Source of the DNA: Burkholderiaceae bacterium
Lineage (GTDB): Bacteria; Pseudomonadota; Gammaproteobacteria; Burkholderiales; Burkholderiaceae
Assembly (NCBI GenBank): GCA_947373615.1
Contig: CANBYN010000111.1
Span: 1-6,363, forward strand
Length of the DNA stretch: 6,363 bases
Direction of reading: 5' to 3'
Positions 1-4,958 of this stretch are shown here, piece by piece. The notes below the pieces were generated by a model, which was not told the DNA's origin, ran no database searches, and saw nothing but the letters and a program-made list of their open reading frames with translations. How positions within the stretch are numbered: position 1 is the first letter of the stretch; every line of letters begins with the position of its first letter. A program made the translations under genes and the position numbers.

Positions 1-84
1 TCTAAAGCTAGCCTCTTGTTTGAAAGCCAGCTTTAAGCCAGTCACTGCAAATTGAAAACGCTTCCATAGAGACTGGTTTTTCAT
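1..84 (-). CDS. dgkA: Diacylglycerol kinase DgkA, N-terminal fragment (runs off left edge)
   Basis: This is the first 28 codons of a gene continuing beyond base 1. It starts MKNQSLWKRFQFAVTGLKLA and ends with FKQEASFR. The pattern of an amphipathic basic N-terminus, then G-L-x-x-A, then an E-A-x-F-R block matches the start of small prokaryotic diacylglycerol kinases (E. coli DgkA has GLRAAW...NEAAFR). The Glu of the QEASFR block would be the conserved N-terminal glutamate. Known role: an inner-membrane trimeric kinase that uses ATP to phosphorylate diacylglycerol to phosphatidate, returning lipid released by glucan or envelope modification reactions; Gram-positive homologues phosphorylate undecaprenol. 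The ATG overlaps the TGA of the upstream PAP2 gene as ATGA, and a good Shine-Dalgarno lies 8 nt before it, so the two are surely co-transcribed. The family call rests on 28 residues only. The membrane segments and catalytic region lie outside the window. Confidence 0.75.
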   Translation of the reverse strand, partial: MKNQSLWKRFQFAVTGLKLAFKQEASFR

Positions 85-773
85 AAACACTTTCCTTTGT
101 CAATTTCCATAAAATCAGCGCAGCCCCACCATAGTAAAGCCCAGAACATCCCGGCTGCCCAGCCTGCAGCAACATCACTAGGCCAATGAATGCCTAAATA
201 CACGCGACTTAGACCGATGAGCCCAGAAAGGATAAAAGCCACGATGAGGACGTAAATTTTTGAGGTGCGGTTTGTAATGATGCGGGTTAGTAGCACGGCA
301 ATGGTGAGAAAGACTAATGTAGAGCCCATTGCATGCCCGCTTGGAAAGCTGGTTGAATTTACAAATAGATCTTGGGGGATAGGGGCTGGACGTGGTCGAT
401 TAAACCAAAATTTTAGAAGTCCAAGGATGAGCCCGCCACTTAAAGTAGATGCCCCAATAAATAGCGCGGTACGATATTGCTTTACCGTTAGAAGAAATCC
501 ACAAGTAATAACGGTGATAATGACTAAAACTCCAGGACTGCCTAAAGCGGTGATATCCCGAGCAAAATCCGTAATTAGAGCGGACTGCAGATACCCGTTG
601 CCATCTAATGGGGCTTGAATCTGTCTTAAGGTGACCTGGTCAAGCGCCACGACATCATTGTTTAAGACGTTTTCAGTTATTTCAATAAAAGCCATTAATG
701 CCAACAGACAGCCACCAGAGATTAATAAGAATTTTGGCACTAAAAATTTGAACAGGGTTTCAAAAACCTTCAT
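81..773 (-). CDS. PAP2-family membrane phosphatase (PgpB / undecaprenyl-PP phosphatase-like)
   Basis: A 230-residue integral membrane protein with the full type-2 phosphatidic acid phosphatase signature. Motif 1 is K121-x6-R128-P129 (within KFWFNRPRP), motif 2 is P144-S-G-H147, and motif 3 is S189-R190-x5-H196-x3-D200. By family knowledge H196 is the nucleophile, with D200 assisting it, and H147 is the acid. Hydrophobic stretches lie at about 13-32, 80-97, 103-120, 149-165, 172-188 and 201-217, fitting six membrane spans with the active site on the periplasmic side. Likely substrates are lipid phosphates such as undecaprenyl pyrophosphate, phosphatidate or phosphatidylglycerophosphate; the sequence does not tell which. 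The next gene is dgkA (ATGA overlap), which points to phosphatidate/diacylglycerol or undecaprenol-phosphate recycling. The ATG at 773 has only a weak upstream purine run (AGGCAA), but it sits just before the first membrane span and no better start is visible. Confidence 0.9.
   Translation of the reverse strand: MKVFETLFKFLVPKFLLISGGCLLALMAFIEITENVLNNDVVALDQVTLRQIQAPLDGNGYLQSALITDFARDITALGSPGVLVIITVITCGFLLTVKQYRTALFIGASTLSGGLILGLLKFWFNRPRPAPIPQDLFVNSTSFPSGHAMGSTLVFLTIAVLLTRIITNRTSKIYVLIVAFILSGLIGLSRVYLGIHWPSDVAAGWAAGMFWALLWWGCADFMEIDKGKCL
93..98 (-). promoter_or_regulatory. Ribosome binding site of dgkA
   Basis: Read on the minus strand the bases are AAAGGA, 8 nt before the ATG at 84-82. The site lies inside the last codons of the PAP2 gene. 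It supports the start of the otherwise very short dgkA fragment and shows that the downstream gene need not depend only on translational coupling. Confidence 0.6.
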
Positions 774-852
774 TAAATTGCCTATCTATTGGGAAATGGC
801 TGCATGGCTTTATTCTATCAATTAAAAATCCCAAGCTTTGCGTCCCACAAGA

Positions 853-873
853 GAAAAAATCGTTTATTTTTTC
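853..873. repeat. Perfect 8-bp inverted repeat, A/T-rich
   Basis: GAAAAAAT, a 5-base loop (CGTTT), then ATTTTTTC. The arms are exact complements. In RNA of either strand it would give a weak A-U stem. A terminator is unlikely because the stem has one G-C pair and lies at the 5' side of both divergent genes. It could be a protein-binding site or an intrinsically bent A-tract region. Low complexity makes chance formation plausible. Confidence 0.4.
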
Positions 874-930
874 ATATGCCGGATTTATTAAATCGTACAG
901 ATGATGACGGATATGAGATCTGTTAGGTAA

Positions 931-957
931 ACCGACATTATTGGGTAATTAATCGGT
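931..957. repeat. Imperfect dyad ACCGA...TCGGT in the alkaline phosphatase upstream region
   Basis: The outer arms ACCGA (931-935) and TCGGT (953-957) are exact complements. Inside them ATTA (937-940) pairs with TAAT (946-949) around TTGGG, leaving a 1-base versus 3-base asymmetry between inner and outer arms. The element ends 13 bases before the candidate -35 at 971, a reasonable position for an activator site. It does not match the tandem CTGTCAT architecture of a PhoB box. The functional call is inference. Confidence 0.3.
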
Positions 958-970
958 GAGCATTAAATAA

Positions 971-999
971 TTGTGAGTGCCAATGTTAATCTCTATATC
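971..999 (+). promoter_or_regulatory. Possible sigma-70 promoter of alkaline phosphatase
   Basis: TTGTGA (971-976), a 17-base spacer, then TATATC (994-999). Each hexamer matches its consensus at four of six positions. It would give a leader of roughly 55-60 bases before the ATG at 1063. A weak -35 would suit an activator-dependent phosphate-starvation gene, but this is only a visual match. Confidence 0.25.
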
Positions 1000-1051
1000 A
1001 TTAATTTTGCCGTAAAGAAGAACTTTGTTATCACGAATAAAAGAAAGAAAT

Positions 1052-1056
1052 GGGGT
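1052..1056 (+). promoter_or_regulatory. Ribosome binding site deciding the alkaline phosphatase start
   Basis: GGGGT ends 6 bases before the ATG at 1063. Another in-frame ATG at 1057 would sit directly on this site, and the GTG at 973 lacks a clear site. The ATG at 1063 also gives a clean signal peptide (MKKIAIF...), so it is preferred. Confidence 0.4.
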
Positions 1057-1062
1057 ATGTCA

Positions 1063-2475
1063 ATGAAAAAGATAGCAATCTTTATGATGTTGTTCATTTC
1101 AGTTATTGCATCTGCTCAAACTGATACTAGACCCAAAAATATCATTATATTGTTTGCAGATGGCACGACTAGCAGTCAGTATGAGTTTGGCCGTTATTCT
1201 AGTGCGCTGTTACGACAACAACCCTTTGCTGTAACCGATGTAGTGATGGCCAAAGGCCAGTATCAGCTAATGAAAAATGAATCAGCAGATTATTATGTGA
1301 CTGATTCCGCAGCGGCTGCCTCGGCTATGTCTACAGGCTATAAGGCCAATAACGGTGCCATCTCCGTTACACCCGATGGCAAGTCTTCGCAGACCATCAT
1401 GCAATATGCCAAAGACACAGGAAAACGAATTGGATTACTCAGTACTGCGCCAATCTATGATGCAAGCCCAGCTGCATTTAGTGTTCACGCTAAATCAAGG
1501 CGAGATAGCGAATTAATTGTGAATCAGTATTTAGAGCTTGCTCCGGATGTGCTGATGGGCGGCGGATCGAATTATTTCCTACCAAGCTCACTTCCTGGCG
1601 GAAAACGCCAAGATGGCAAGAATGTAATTGAGGCCTTTCAAGCAAAAGGCTACCAATATATCAATACGCCTGAACAGCTGACTAAGATCAACTCCTCTAA
1701 ACTTCTGGGCCTATTTGCTGAAGAGGATCTGGATTATGAAATTGATCGTAACGCGCAACAGACACCGAATTTATCGCAGATGGTAATTGCAGCACTCCAA
1801 GTCCTTAATCAGAATTCTAAGAAAAACAAAAACAGGGGATTTGTATTATTTGCCGAGAACGAGAACACGGACTCTGCAGGCCACCAAAATGACGTTGCTG
1901 CTTTAATGCGAGACCTTTGGGCATTTGATGATGCAGTAAAAGTTGCGCTAGAGTTTCAGAAACAAAATCCAGATACCCTTGTGATCGTCACTGGAGATCA
2001 TGAGACGGGAGGCTTTTCTCCTAACGATATCCCTAAAAATCTTGAGCCTGCAGGAAATACAAACTATTTAAACGTGAAGGTTGAGCAACTCAAGAAAATT
2101 GAACGCTATAAGATGTCACTTCAAGAGTTTTCTGATAAGTTCAAAGCTAAGGCAAAGCAAACAAACAGCAATACAGAATTAAATATCTACTTAAATGCAT
2201 TGTTAGGAGAATATTTTCCAGGCCTTGTCTTAGATGATGACTTACGGGAAAAAATTCTGACTCAAAAGCAGCTAGGAGCAAATTCGAATTACCTTCCAGC
2301 CAATATCCTTGGGCTAGCAATTGCACGGCAAACCGGTTTTTATTGGGGCACCTCTGGTCATACCCCTGCGCCAATTACAGTGGCGGCAATTGGACCAGGA
2401 TCACAAGTCTTTAAAGGGTTTGATGACAATACCGCTTTTGCCACCAAACTGAGACGGCTAATAAGTGAAAAATAG
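1063..2475 (+). CDS. Secreted PhoA-type alkaline phosphatase
   Basis: A 470-residue protein from the ATG at 1063. An Sec signal peptide covers residues 1-18, with likely cleavage after A-S-A before Q19, so the enzyme is periplasmic or exported. It hydrolyses phosphate monoesters, normally for phosphate scavenging. Active-site residues align with E. coli PhoA: D33 (D51), nucleophile S82 in V-T-D-S-A-A (S102), D133 and S135 (D153, T155), R146 (R166), E265 (E322), D270 and H274 (D327, H331), D312-H313 (D369-H370) and H433 in GTSGHTP (H412). Spacings S82-D133, D133-R146 and E265-D270-H274 equal those of E. coli. E. coli K328 is replaced by S271. The stretch between H313 and H433 is about 120 residues against about 42 in E. 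coli, probably an enlarged crown-like insertion. The protein has no cysteine, so it lacks the E. coli disulfides. No clear Pho box was seen upstream. The product name is secure; regulation is not. Confidence 0.93.
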   Translation: MKKIAIFMMLFISVIASAQTDTRPKNIIILFADGTTSSQYEFGRYSSALLRQQPFAVTDVVMAKGQYQLMKNESADYYVTDSAAAASAMSTGYKANNGAISVTPDGKSSQTIMQYAKDTGKRIGLLSTAPIYDASPAAFSVHAKSRRDSELIVNQYLELAPDVLMGGGSNYFLPSSLPGGKRQDGKNVIEAFQAKGYQYINTPEQLTKINSSKLLGLFAEEDLDYEIDRNAQQTPNLSQMVIAALQVLNQNSKKNKNRGFVLFAENENTDSAGHQNDVAALMRDLWAFDDAVKVALEFQKQNPDTLVIVTGDHETGGFSPNDIPKNLEPAGNTNYLNVKVEQLKKIERYKMSLQEFSDKFKAKAKQTNSNTELNIYLNALLGEYFPGLVLDDDLREKILTQKQLGANSNYLPANILGLAIARQTGFYWGTSGHTPAPITVAAIGPGSQVFKGFDDNTAFATKLRRLISEK

Positions 2476-2566
2476 CTTCTGTAGCATTGGTTGATTCCAT
2501 CTATTTATTTGAACCATATCCCTGCCTAAAACAAGATACGAGTTCTTATTAGTAGCATTTCTAAGT

Positions 2567-2914
2567 TCACTTATCTTTTAAGCGATAACTTTTGCGTGAT
2601 TTTTCATAAAAATGATTGGGCTTTGATTTAACCCAAAGAAGAAATCGTTGCATCTCAGGATGCTCTTGAAGAGTCGCAGCGGTATTGAATTGTGTAGCTA
2701 GTTCAGTTTCACTAAAGAGGGCATGTATTTGACGATGACAAATACGGTGCAAATACTCAGTGGTTTTTCCACCCCTGGATTTAGGTATTAGGTGATGAGC
2801 ATCTTTTTGGGAGTCAGGAATAGGGCGTTCGCAGATTGGGCAGACCAGATCTACCGTTTTTAGTTGGGGTGTTGGCGCGAGCGAAATTAGTTTCTGACGA
2901 ATTTTGCCAATCAT
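2567..2914 (-). CDS. Small HNH-endonuclease-like zinc protein
   Basis: A 115-residue protein. A CPIC knuckle (C25, C28) is followed by the beta-beta-alpha core: D38-A-H40-H41-L-I-P-K-S-R-G-G, then L55-H-R-I-C59-H60-R-Q-I-H64. This is the HNH nuclease layout, with H41 in the position of the general base and H60/H64 near the metal site. The canonical second Cys-x2-Cys is His56-x2-Cys59 here, so zinc would be held by C25, C28, C59 and possibly H56. The usual Asn about five residues before that pair is Thr (T51). The C-terminal 45 residues are charged and end in a basic tail. Small stand-alone proteins of this kind are widespread in betaproteobacteria; I know of no proven target. The start at 2914 lacks a Shine-Dalgarno, but an in-frame stop lies 12 codons upstream with no other start between. 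It is divergent from the photolyase operon across 57 bp. Confidence 0.8.
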   Translation of the reverse strand: MIGKIRQKLISLAPTPQLKTVDLVCPICERPIPDSQKDAHHLIPKSRGGKTTEYLHRICHRQIHALFSETELATQFNTAATLQEHPEMQRFLLWVKSKPNHFYEKSRKSYRLKDK

Positions 2915-2920
2915 ATGATT

Positions 2921-2981
2921 TTTACAGTATTCACGTTTCGTACAAGTTTATTAAATAAGTCATAAACTTGCATGGTGCCAA
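2921..2981. promoter_or_regulatory. Candidate overlapping divergent promoters (HNH gene / photolyase operon)
   Basis: The 57-bp gap must drive both genes. On plus, TTTACA (2921-2926) and TTTATT (2947-2952) are 20 bases apart. On minus, TTGGCA (2981-2976) and TTTAAT (2955-2950) are also 20 bases apart. The -10 elements overlap each other inside the dyad at 2943-2970. Long 19-20-base spacers are typical of promoters activated by MerR-family regulators, but the dyad is not centred in either spacer, so this is only a possibility. Confidence 0.25.
2943..2970. repeat. Perfect 9-bp dyad, likely operator of the photolyase operon
   Basis: CAAGTTTAT (2943-2951), a 10-base spacer, and its exact complement ATAAACTTG (2962-2970). 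It ends one base before the ATG at 2972 and fills half of the divergent intergenic region. The 19-base centre-to-centre arm spacing (about two helical turns) suits a dimeric regulator contacting one face of DNA. In RNA it could instead fold into a hairpin over the place where a ribosome site should be; no Shine-Dalgarno is present. The right arm, extended to AGTCATAAACTTG, recurs exactly at 5733-5745. Which protein binds is unknown. Confidence 0.6.
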
Positions 2982-3244
2982 AATTCTCACTAACAACATT
3001 TTCTGAGTCTGAGATATCCCGCCTGATTGAGATGGCCTGGGAAGACCGAACCCCATTTGATGCGATCGAGAAGTCGTTTGGTCTATCTGAGTCTCAAGTA
3101 ATCCAATTAATGCGCCTTGAGCTCAAACGCAGTTCGTTTGAATCGTGGCGTAAACGCGTCACCGGGAGAGCAACAAAGCACATCGCTCTTCGAAGTAAGT
3201 TGGTGGATCGTACCTATTGTCCAACTCAATACAAAAATAAATGA
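2972..3244 (+). CDS. TIGR03643 / DUF2805 family protein, HTH-like, photolyase partner
   Basis: A 90-residue basic protein. The core at about residues 11-66 (SESEISRLIEMAWEDRTPFD, then a helical segment to S54-S-F-E-S-W-R-K-R-V-T-G-R66) is characteristic of the TIGR03643 (DUF2805) family. Residues 27-51 read like a helix-turn-helix: T-P-F-D-A-I at the first helix, G37-L-S-E-S at the turn, then Q-V-I-Q-L-M-R. DNA binding is inference; the family has no established function that I know of. It is typically encoded beside iron-sulfur photolyases, as here: its TGA overlaps the next ATG as ATGA. The start at 2972 is the first possible one after an in-frame TAA at 2963. There is no Shine-Dalgarno; the dyad at 2943-2970 occupies that position. 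A DNA-damage or flavoprotein accessory, or an operon regulator, are both possible. Confidence 0.85.
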   Translation: MVPKFSLTTFSESEISRLIEMAWEDRTPFDAIEKSFGLSESQVIQLMRLELKRSSFESWRKRVTGRATKHIALRSKLVDRTYCPTQYKNK

Positions 3245-4776
3245 AGTCTATTAGACGATTAGTTCTAATTCTTGGAGATCAGCTAGATTTAAAGGGGTCT
3301 GCCCTTAGGGGCTTTGATTTTAAGACCGATGAAGTGGTCATGATTGAGTCGATTCCAGAGGCCCAATATGTCTGGTCTCACAAAGCCAAGATTGCCCTAT
3401 TTTTATCTGCTATGAGACACTTTGCCCAAAATCTAAAGGAGCTTAGTTATCCACTCTCATACATTCAGGACTCATCCTTAACAATCGTTGAGGCCTTAAA
3501 GGAAAAATTGATTCAAGAGGGGGTTACAGACCTAATCTGTGTTGAACCAGGTGAATGGCGCTTAAAGCAACAGATAGAAGAATTGGCAAGAGAGCTATCG
3601 CTCAGACTTGAGATGCGCGAGGATGATCACTTCTATTGCTCTCATCAAGAGTTTTCTGAATGGGTTGCCGACAAAAAAGAGTTGAGGTTAGAGTACTTTT
3701 ATCGCTTAATGCGAAAGCGCCACAATATTTTGGTTGATTCTGCGGGCAACCCCGAGGGTGGACAGTGGAATTTTGATCAAGATAACCGTAAGCCCTATCC
3801 CAAAAAGGGCCCTGGAATCATTGAATCCCCAGTTGTATTTGAACCCGATTTACTCACCCAAGAGGTTCTTGAGTTCGTTAACGCTACCTATCCGAATCAT
3901 CCTGGATCACTAGAGAATTTTCAGTGGCCAGTAACTCGATCTCAGGCTCTAGAGGCTCTAGATTACTTTGTAGAATACCGTTTAAGAAATTTTGGAGTAT
4001 TTCAGGATGCCATGTGGACTGATACCCCGTTTGGTTGGCATTCTATTCTTTCGAGTTCGCTGAATCTAAAGTTACTGAACCCACGTGAAGTAATTCATGC
4101 AGTATTACAGGCACAGAAAAAATACTCCCTAGATCTTTCTACGGTTGAGGGATTTATTCGTCAAATATTGGGTTGGCGAGAGTTTGTCAGGGGTATGTAT
4201 TACCTAGATATGCCAAAGATGGCTCAGGCTAATTATTACGATCATCAAAGATCTCTGCCAAAATGGTATTGGTCTGGTCAAACCCAGATGGCCTGCATGA
4301 AAGATGCTATTGGTCAAACGCTACAGTACGGTTACGCGCATCACATTCAGCGCCTGATGGTTACCGGGAACTTTGCTCTACTGGCAGAGATCTTGCCCAC
4401 AGAAGTCTGTGATTGGTACTTGGCAATCTATGTTGATGCGATCGAGTGGGTAGAACTTCCTAATACTGCTGGCATGGCCTTATTTGCAAATGGTGGGCGC
4501 TTCACTAGTAAGCCCTATATTGCCAGCGGAGCTTATATTAAGCGAATGAGTAATTACTGCGACTCCTGCAAGTACAAACCGGATATTCGCTTTGGAGAAA
4601 AAGCTTGCCCTATTACAACCTTGTATTGGAATTTTTTGATCAAACATCGTAGTCAGTTTGAATCTAGTCCACGCACAAAGTTAATGACTGCAAATCTTAA
4701 GAGAATTAGTGTTGAAGACCAACAGTCGATCGTGGCGCATGCAAAATCTCTACTGAATCACTTAGATGATCTCTAA
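3241..4776 (+). CDS. phrB: Iron-sulfur bacterial cryptochrome/photolyase (FeS-BCP, PhrB-type (6-4) photolyase)
   Basis: A 511-residue protein of the DPRP/FeS-BCP class. By family knowledge it uses blue or near-UV light, FAD and a lumazine antenna to revert UV (6-4) photoproducts in DNA; Rhodobacter CryB in this class also acts as a light regulator. The N-terminal alpha/beta antenna domain opens with L9-I-L-G-D-Q-L15. The C-terminal helical FAD domain holds I-L-G-W312-R-E-F-V-R-G, H367-H368-I-Q-R-L-M and N408-T-A-G-M. Four cysteines, C352, C440, C443 and C456, have the same spacing as the [4Fe-4S] ligands of Agrobacterium PhrB (350, 438, 441, 454), each offset by two. H367/H368 correspond to PhrB H365/H366, the second being essential for (6-4) repair. 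The gene is therefore intact. It overlaps the upstream gene by ATGA and the downstream one by TAATG, so translation is coupled; no own Shine-Dalgarno is seen. A pure photoreceptor role cannot be excluded. The name follows Agrobacterium usage, not E. coli phrB. Confidence 0.95.
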   Translation: MKSIRRLVLILGDQLDLKGSALRGFDFKTDEVVMIESIPEAQYVWSHKAKIALFLSAMRHFAQNLKELSYPLSYIQDSSLTIVEALKEKLIQEGVTDLICVEPGEWRLKQQIEELARELSLRLEMREDDHFYCSHQEFSEWVADKKELRLEYFYRLMRKRHNILVDSAGNPEGGQWNFDQDNRKPYPKKGPGIIESPVVFEPDLLTQEVLEFVNATYPNHPGSLENFQWPVTRSQALEALDYFVEYRLRNFGVFQDAMWTDTPFGWHSILSSSLNLKLLNPREVIHAVLQAQKKYSLDLSTVEGFIRQILGWREFVRGMYYLDMPKMAQANYYDHQRSLPKWYWSGQTQMACMKDAIGQTLQYGYAHHIQRLMVTGNFALLAEILPTEVCDWYLAIYVDAIEWVELPNTAGMALFANGGRFTSKPYIASGAYIKRMSNYCDSCKYKPDIRFGEKACPITTLYWNFLIKHRSQFESSPRTKLMTANLKRISVEDQQSIVAHAKSLLNHLDDL

Positions 4777-4946
4777 TGGTGAATATGAGCACTTCATTTA
4801 AAGGCAATAAAAGCTTTCTTCCTAGTAAATTCTGCATGGTCTGCAAGAAAGAAATGGTCTGGAGAAAGTCATGGGCCAAAAATTGGGAGTCAGTTAAATA
4901 CTGTTCAGACGCTTGTAGGAAAAAATCATCCAAGTCGCAGGCCTAA
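4776..4946 (+). CDS. DUF2256 zinc-binding protein (small third gene of the photolyase operon)
   Basis: A 56-residue protein if it starts at the ATG at 4776, which overlaps the photolyase TAA as TAATG; 53 residues from the in-frame ATG at 4785, where family members usually begin. From the latter the order is K-G-N-K-S-F-L-P-S-K-F, C17-M-V-C20, then M-V-W-R-K-S-W-A-K-N-W-E-S-V-K-Y, C40-S-D-A-C44-R. The paired Cys knuckles around a WRKxWxxxWxxVKYC core are diagnostic of DUF2256; the four cysteines very likely bind one zinc. The fold resembles other treble-clef or FCS-like fingers, so nucleic acid or protein contact is possible, but no function is established. It is commonly encoded beside FeS photolyases, and here it is the last gene of that operon. 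It ends 12 bases before the convergent SDR stop codon. Because of its size it is easily missed by gene finders. Confidence 0.88.
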   Translation: MVNMSTSFKGNKSFLPSKFCMVCKKEMVWRKSWAKNWESVKYCSDACRKKSSKSQA

Positions 4947-4953
4947 AGGCTGC
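4937..4953. terminator. Weak hairpin between convergent genes, possible terminator
   Basis: GCAGGCCT (4937-4944) can pair with AGGCTGC (4947-4953) with one bulged G and a very tight loop. It spans the DUF2256 stop codon and the 12-base gap to the SDR stop. On the minus strand a run of six T follows, but about 12 bases downstream; on plus no T-run follows directly. It may reduce read-through in both directions but is not a textbook intrinsic terminator. Confidence 0.25.
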
Positions 4954-4958
4954 ACTAT

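Larger units (their letters stand above)
774..1062. other. Divergent intergenic region between the PAP2 gene and alkaline phosphatase
   Basis: There are 289 bases without a convincing gene. The region must contain promoters for both flanking operons. It is A+T-rich and holds a perfect 8-bp inverted repeat (853-873), an imperfect dyad (931-957) and a possible plus-strand promoter (971-999). On the minus strand a TAGAAT (-10-like, 817-812) lies about 40 bases before the PAP2 start, but no matching -35 is seen. A GTG at 973 opens an upstream reading frame continuous with alkaline phosphatase, but its 30 extra codons look like leader sequence rather than protein. No RNA gene was recognised. Confidence 0.6.

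Noticed and set aside
265..825. Open frames on the plus strand at 265-618 and 631-825
   Set aside because: They lie antisense to, or across the start of, the PAP2 gene, whose three motifs are intact; their translations show no recognisable domain.
903..937. Possible PhoB box upstream of alkaline phosphatase (ATGACGG; CTGTTAG and CCGACAT)
   Set aside because: Half-sites match the CTGTCAT consensus only partly and are 12 bases apart or unpaired, not the expected 11-base tandem spacing.
973..1062. 30-codon N-terminal extension of alkaline phosphatase from GTG at 973
   Set aside because: It would bury the signal peptide, has no clear ribosome site, and overlaps the candidate promoter; ATG at 1063 is better.
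2147..2374. 75-codon frame on the minus strand
   Set aside because: It lies fully inside the alkaline phosphatase gene, in the region carrying H433, and its translation looks random.
2476..2566. Terminator or small gene between the convergent alkaline phosphatase and HNH genes
   Set aside because: No stem followed by a T-run and no reading frame with a plausible start were found in these 91 bases.
2915..2971. LexA (SOS) box in the HNH/photolyase intergenic region
   Set aside because: No CTGT-N8-ACAG arrangement is present; the only CTGT on the minus strand has no partner at the right distance.
4706..4933. 75-codon frame on the minus strand
   Set aside because: It is the antisense shadow of the photolyase end and the DUF2256 gene, which has a clear family signature on the plus strand.
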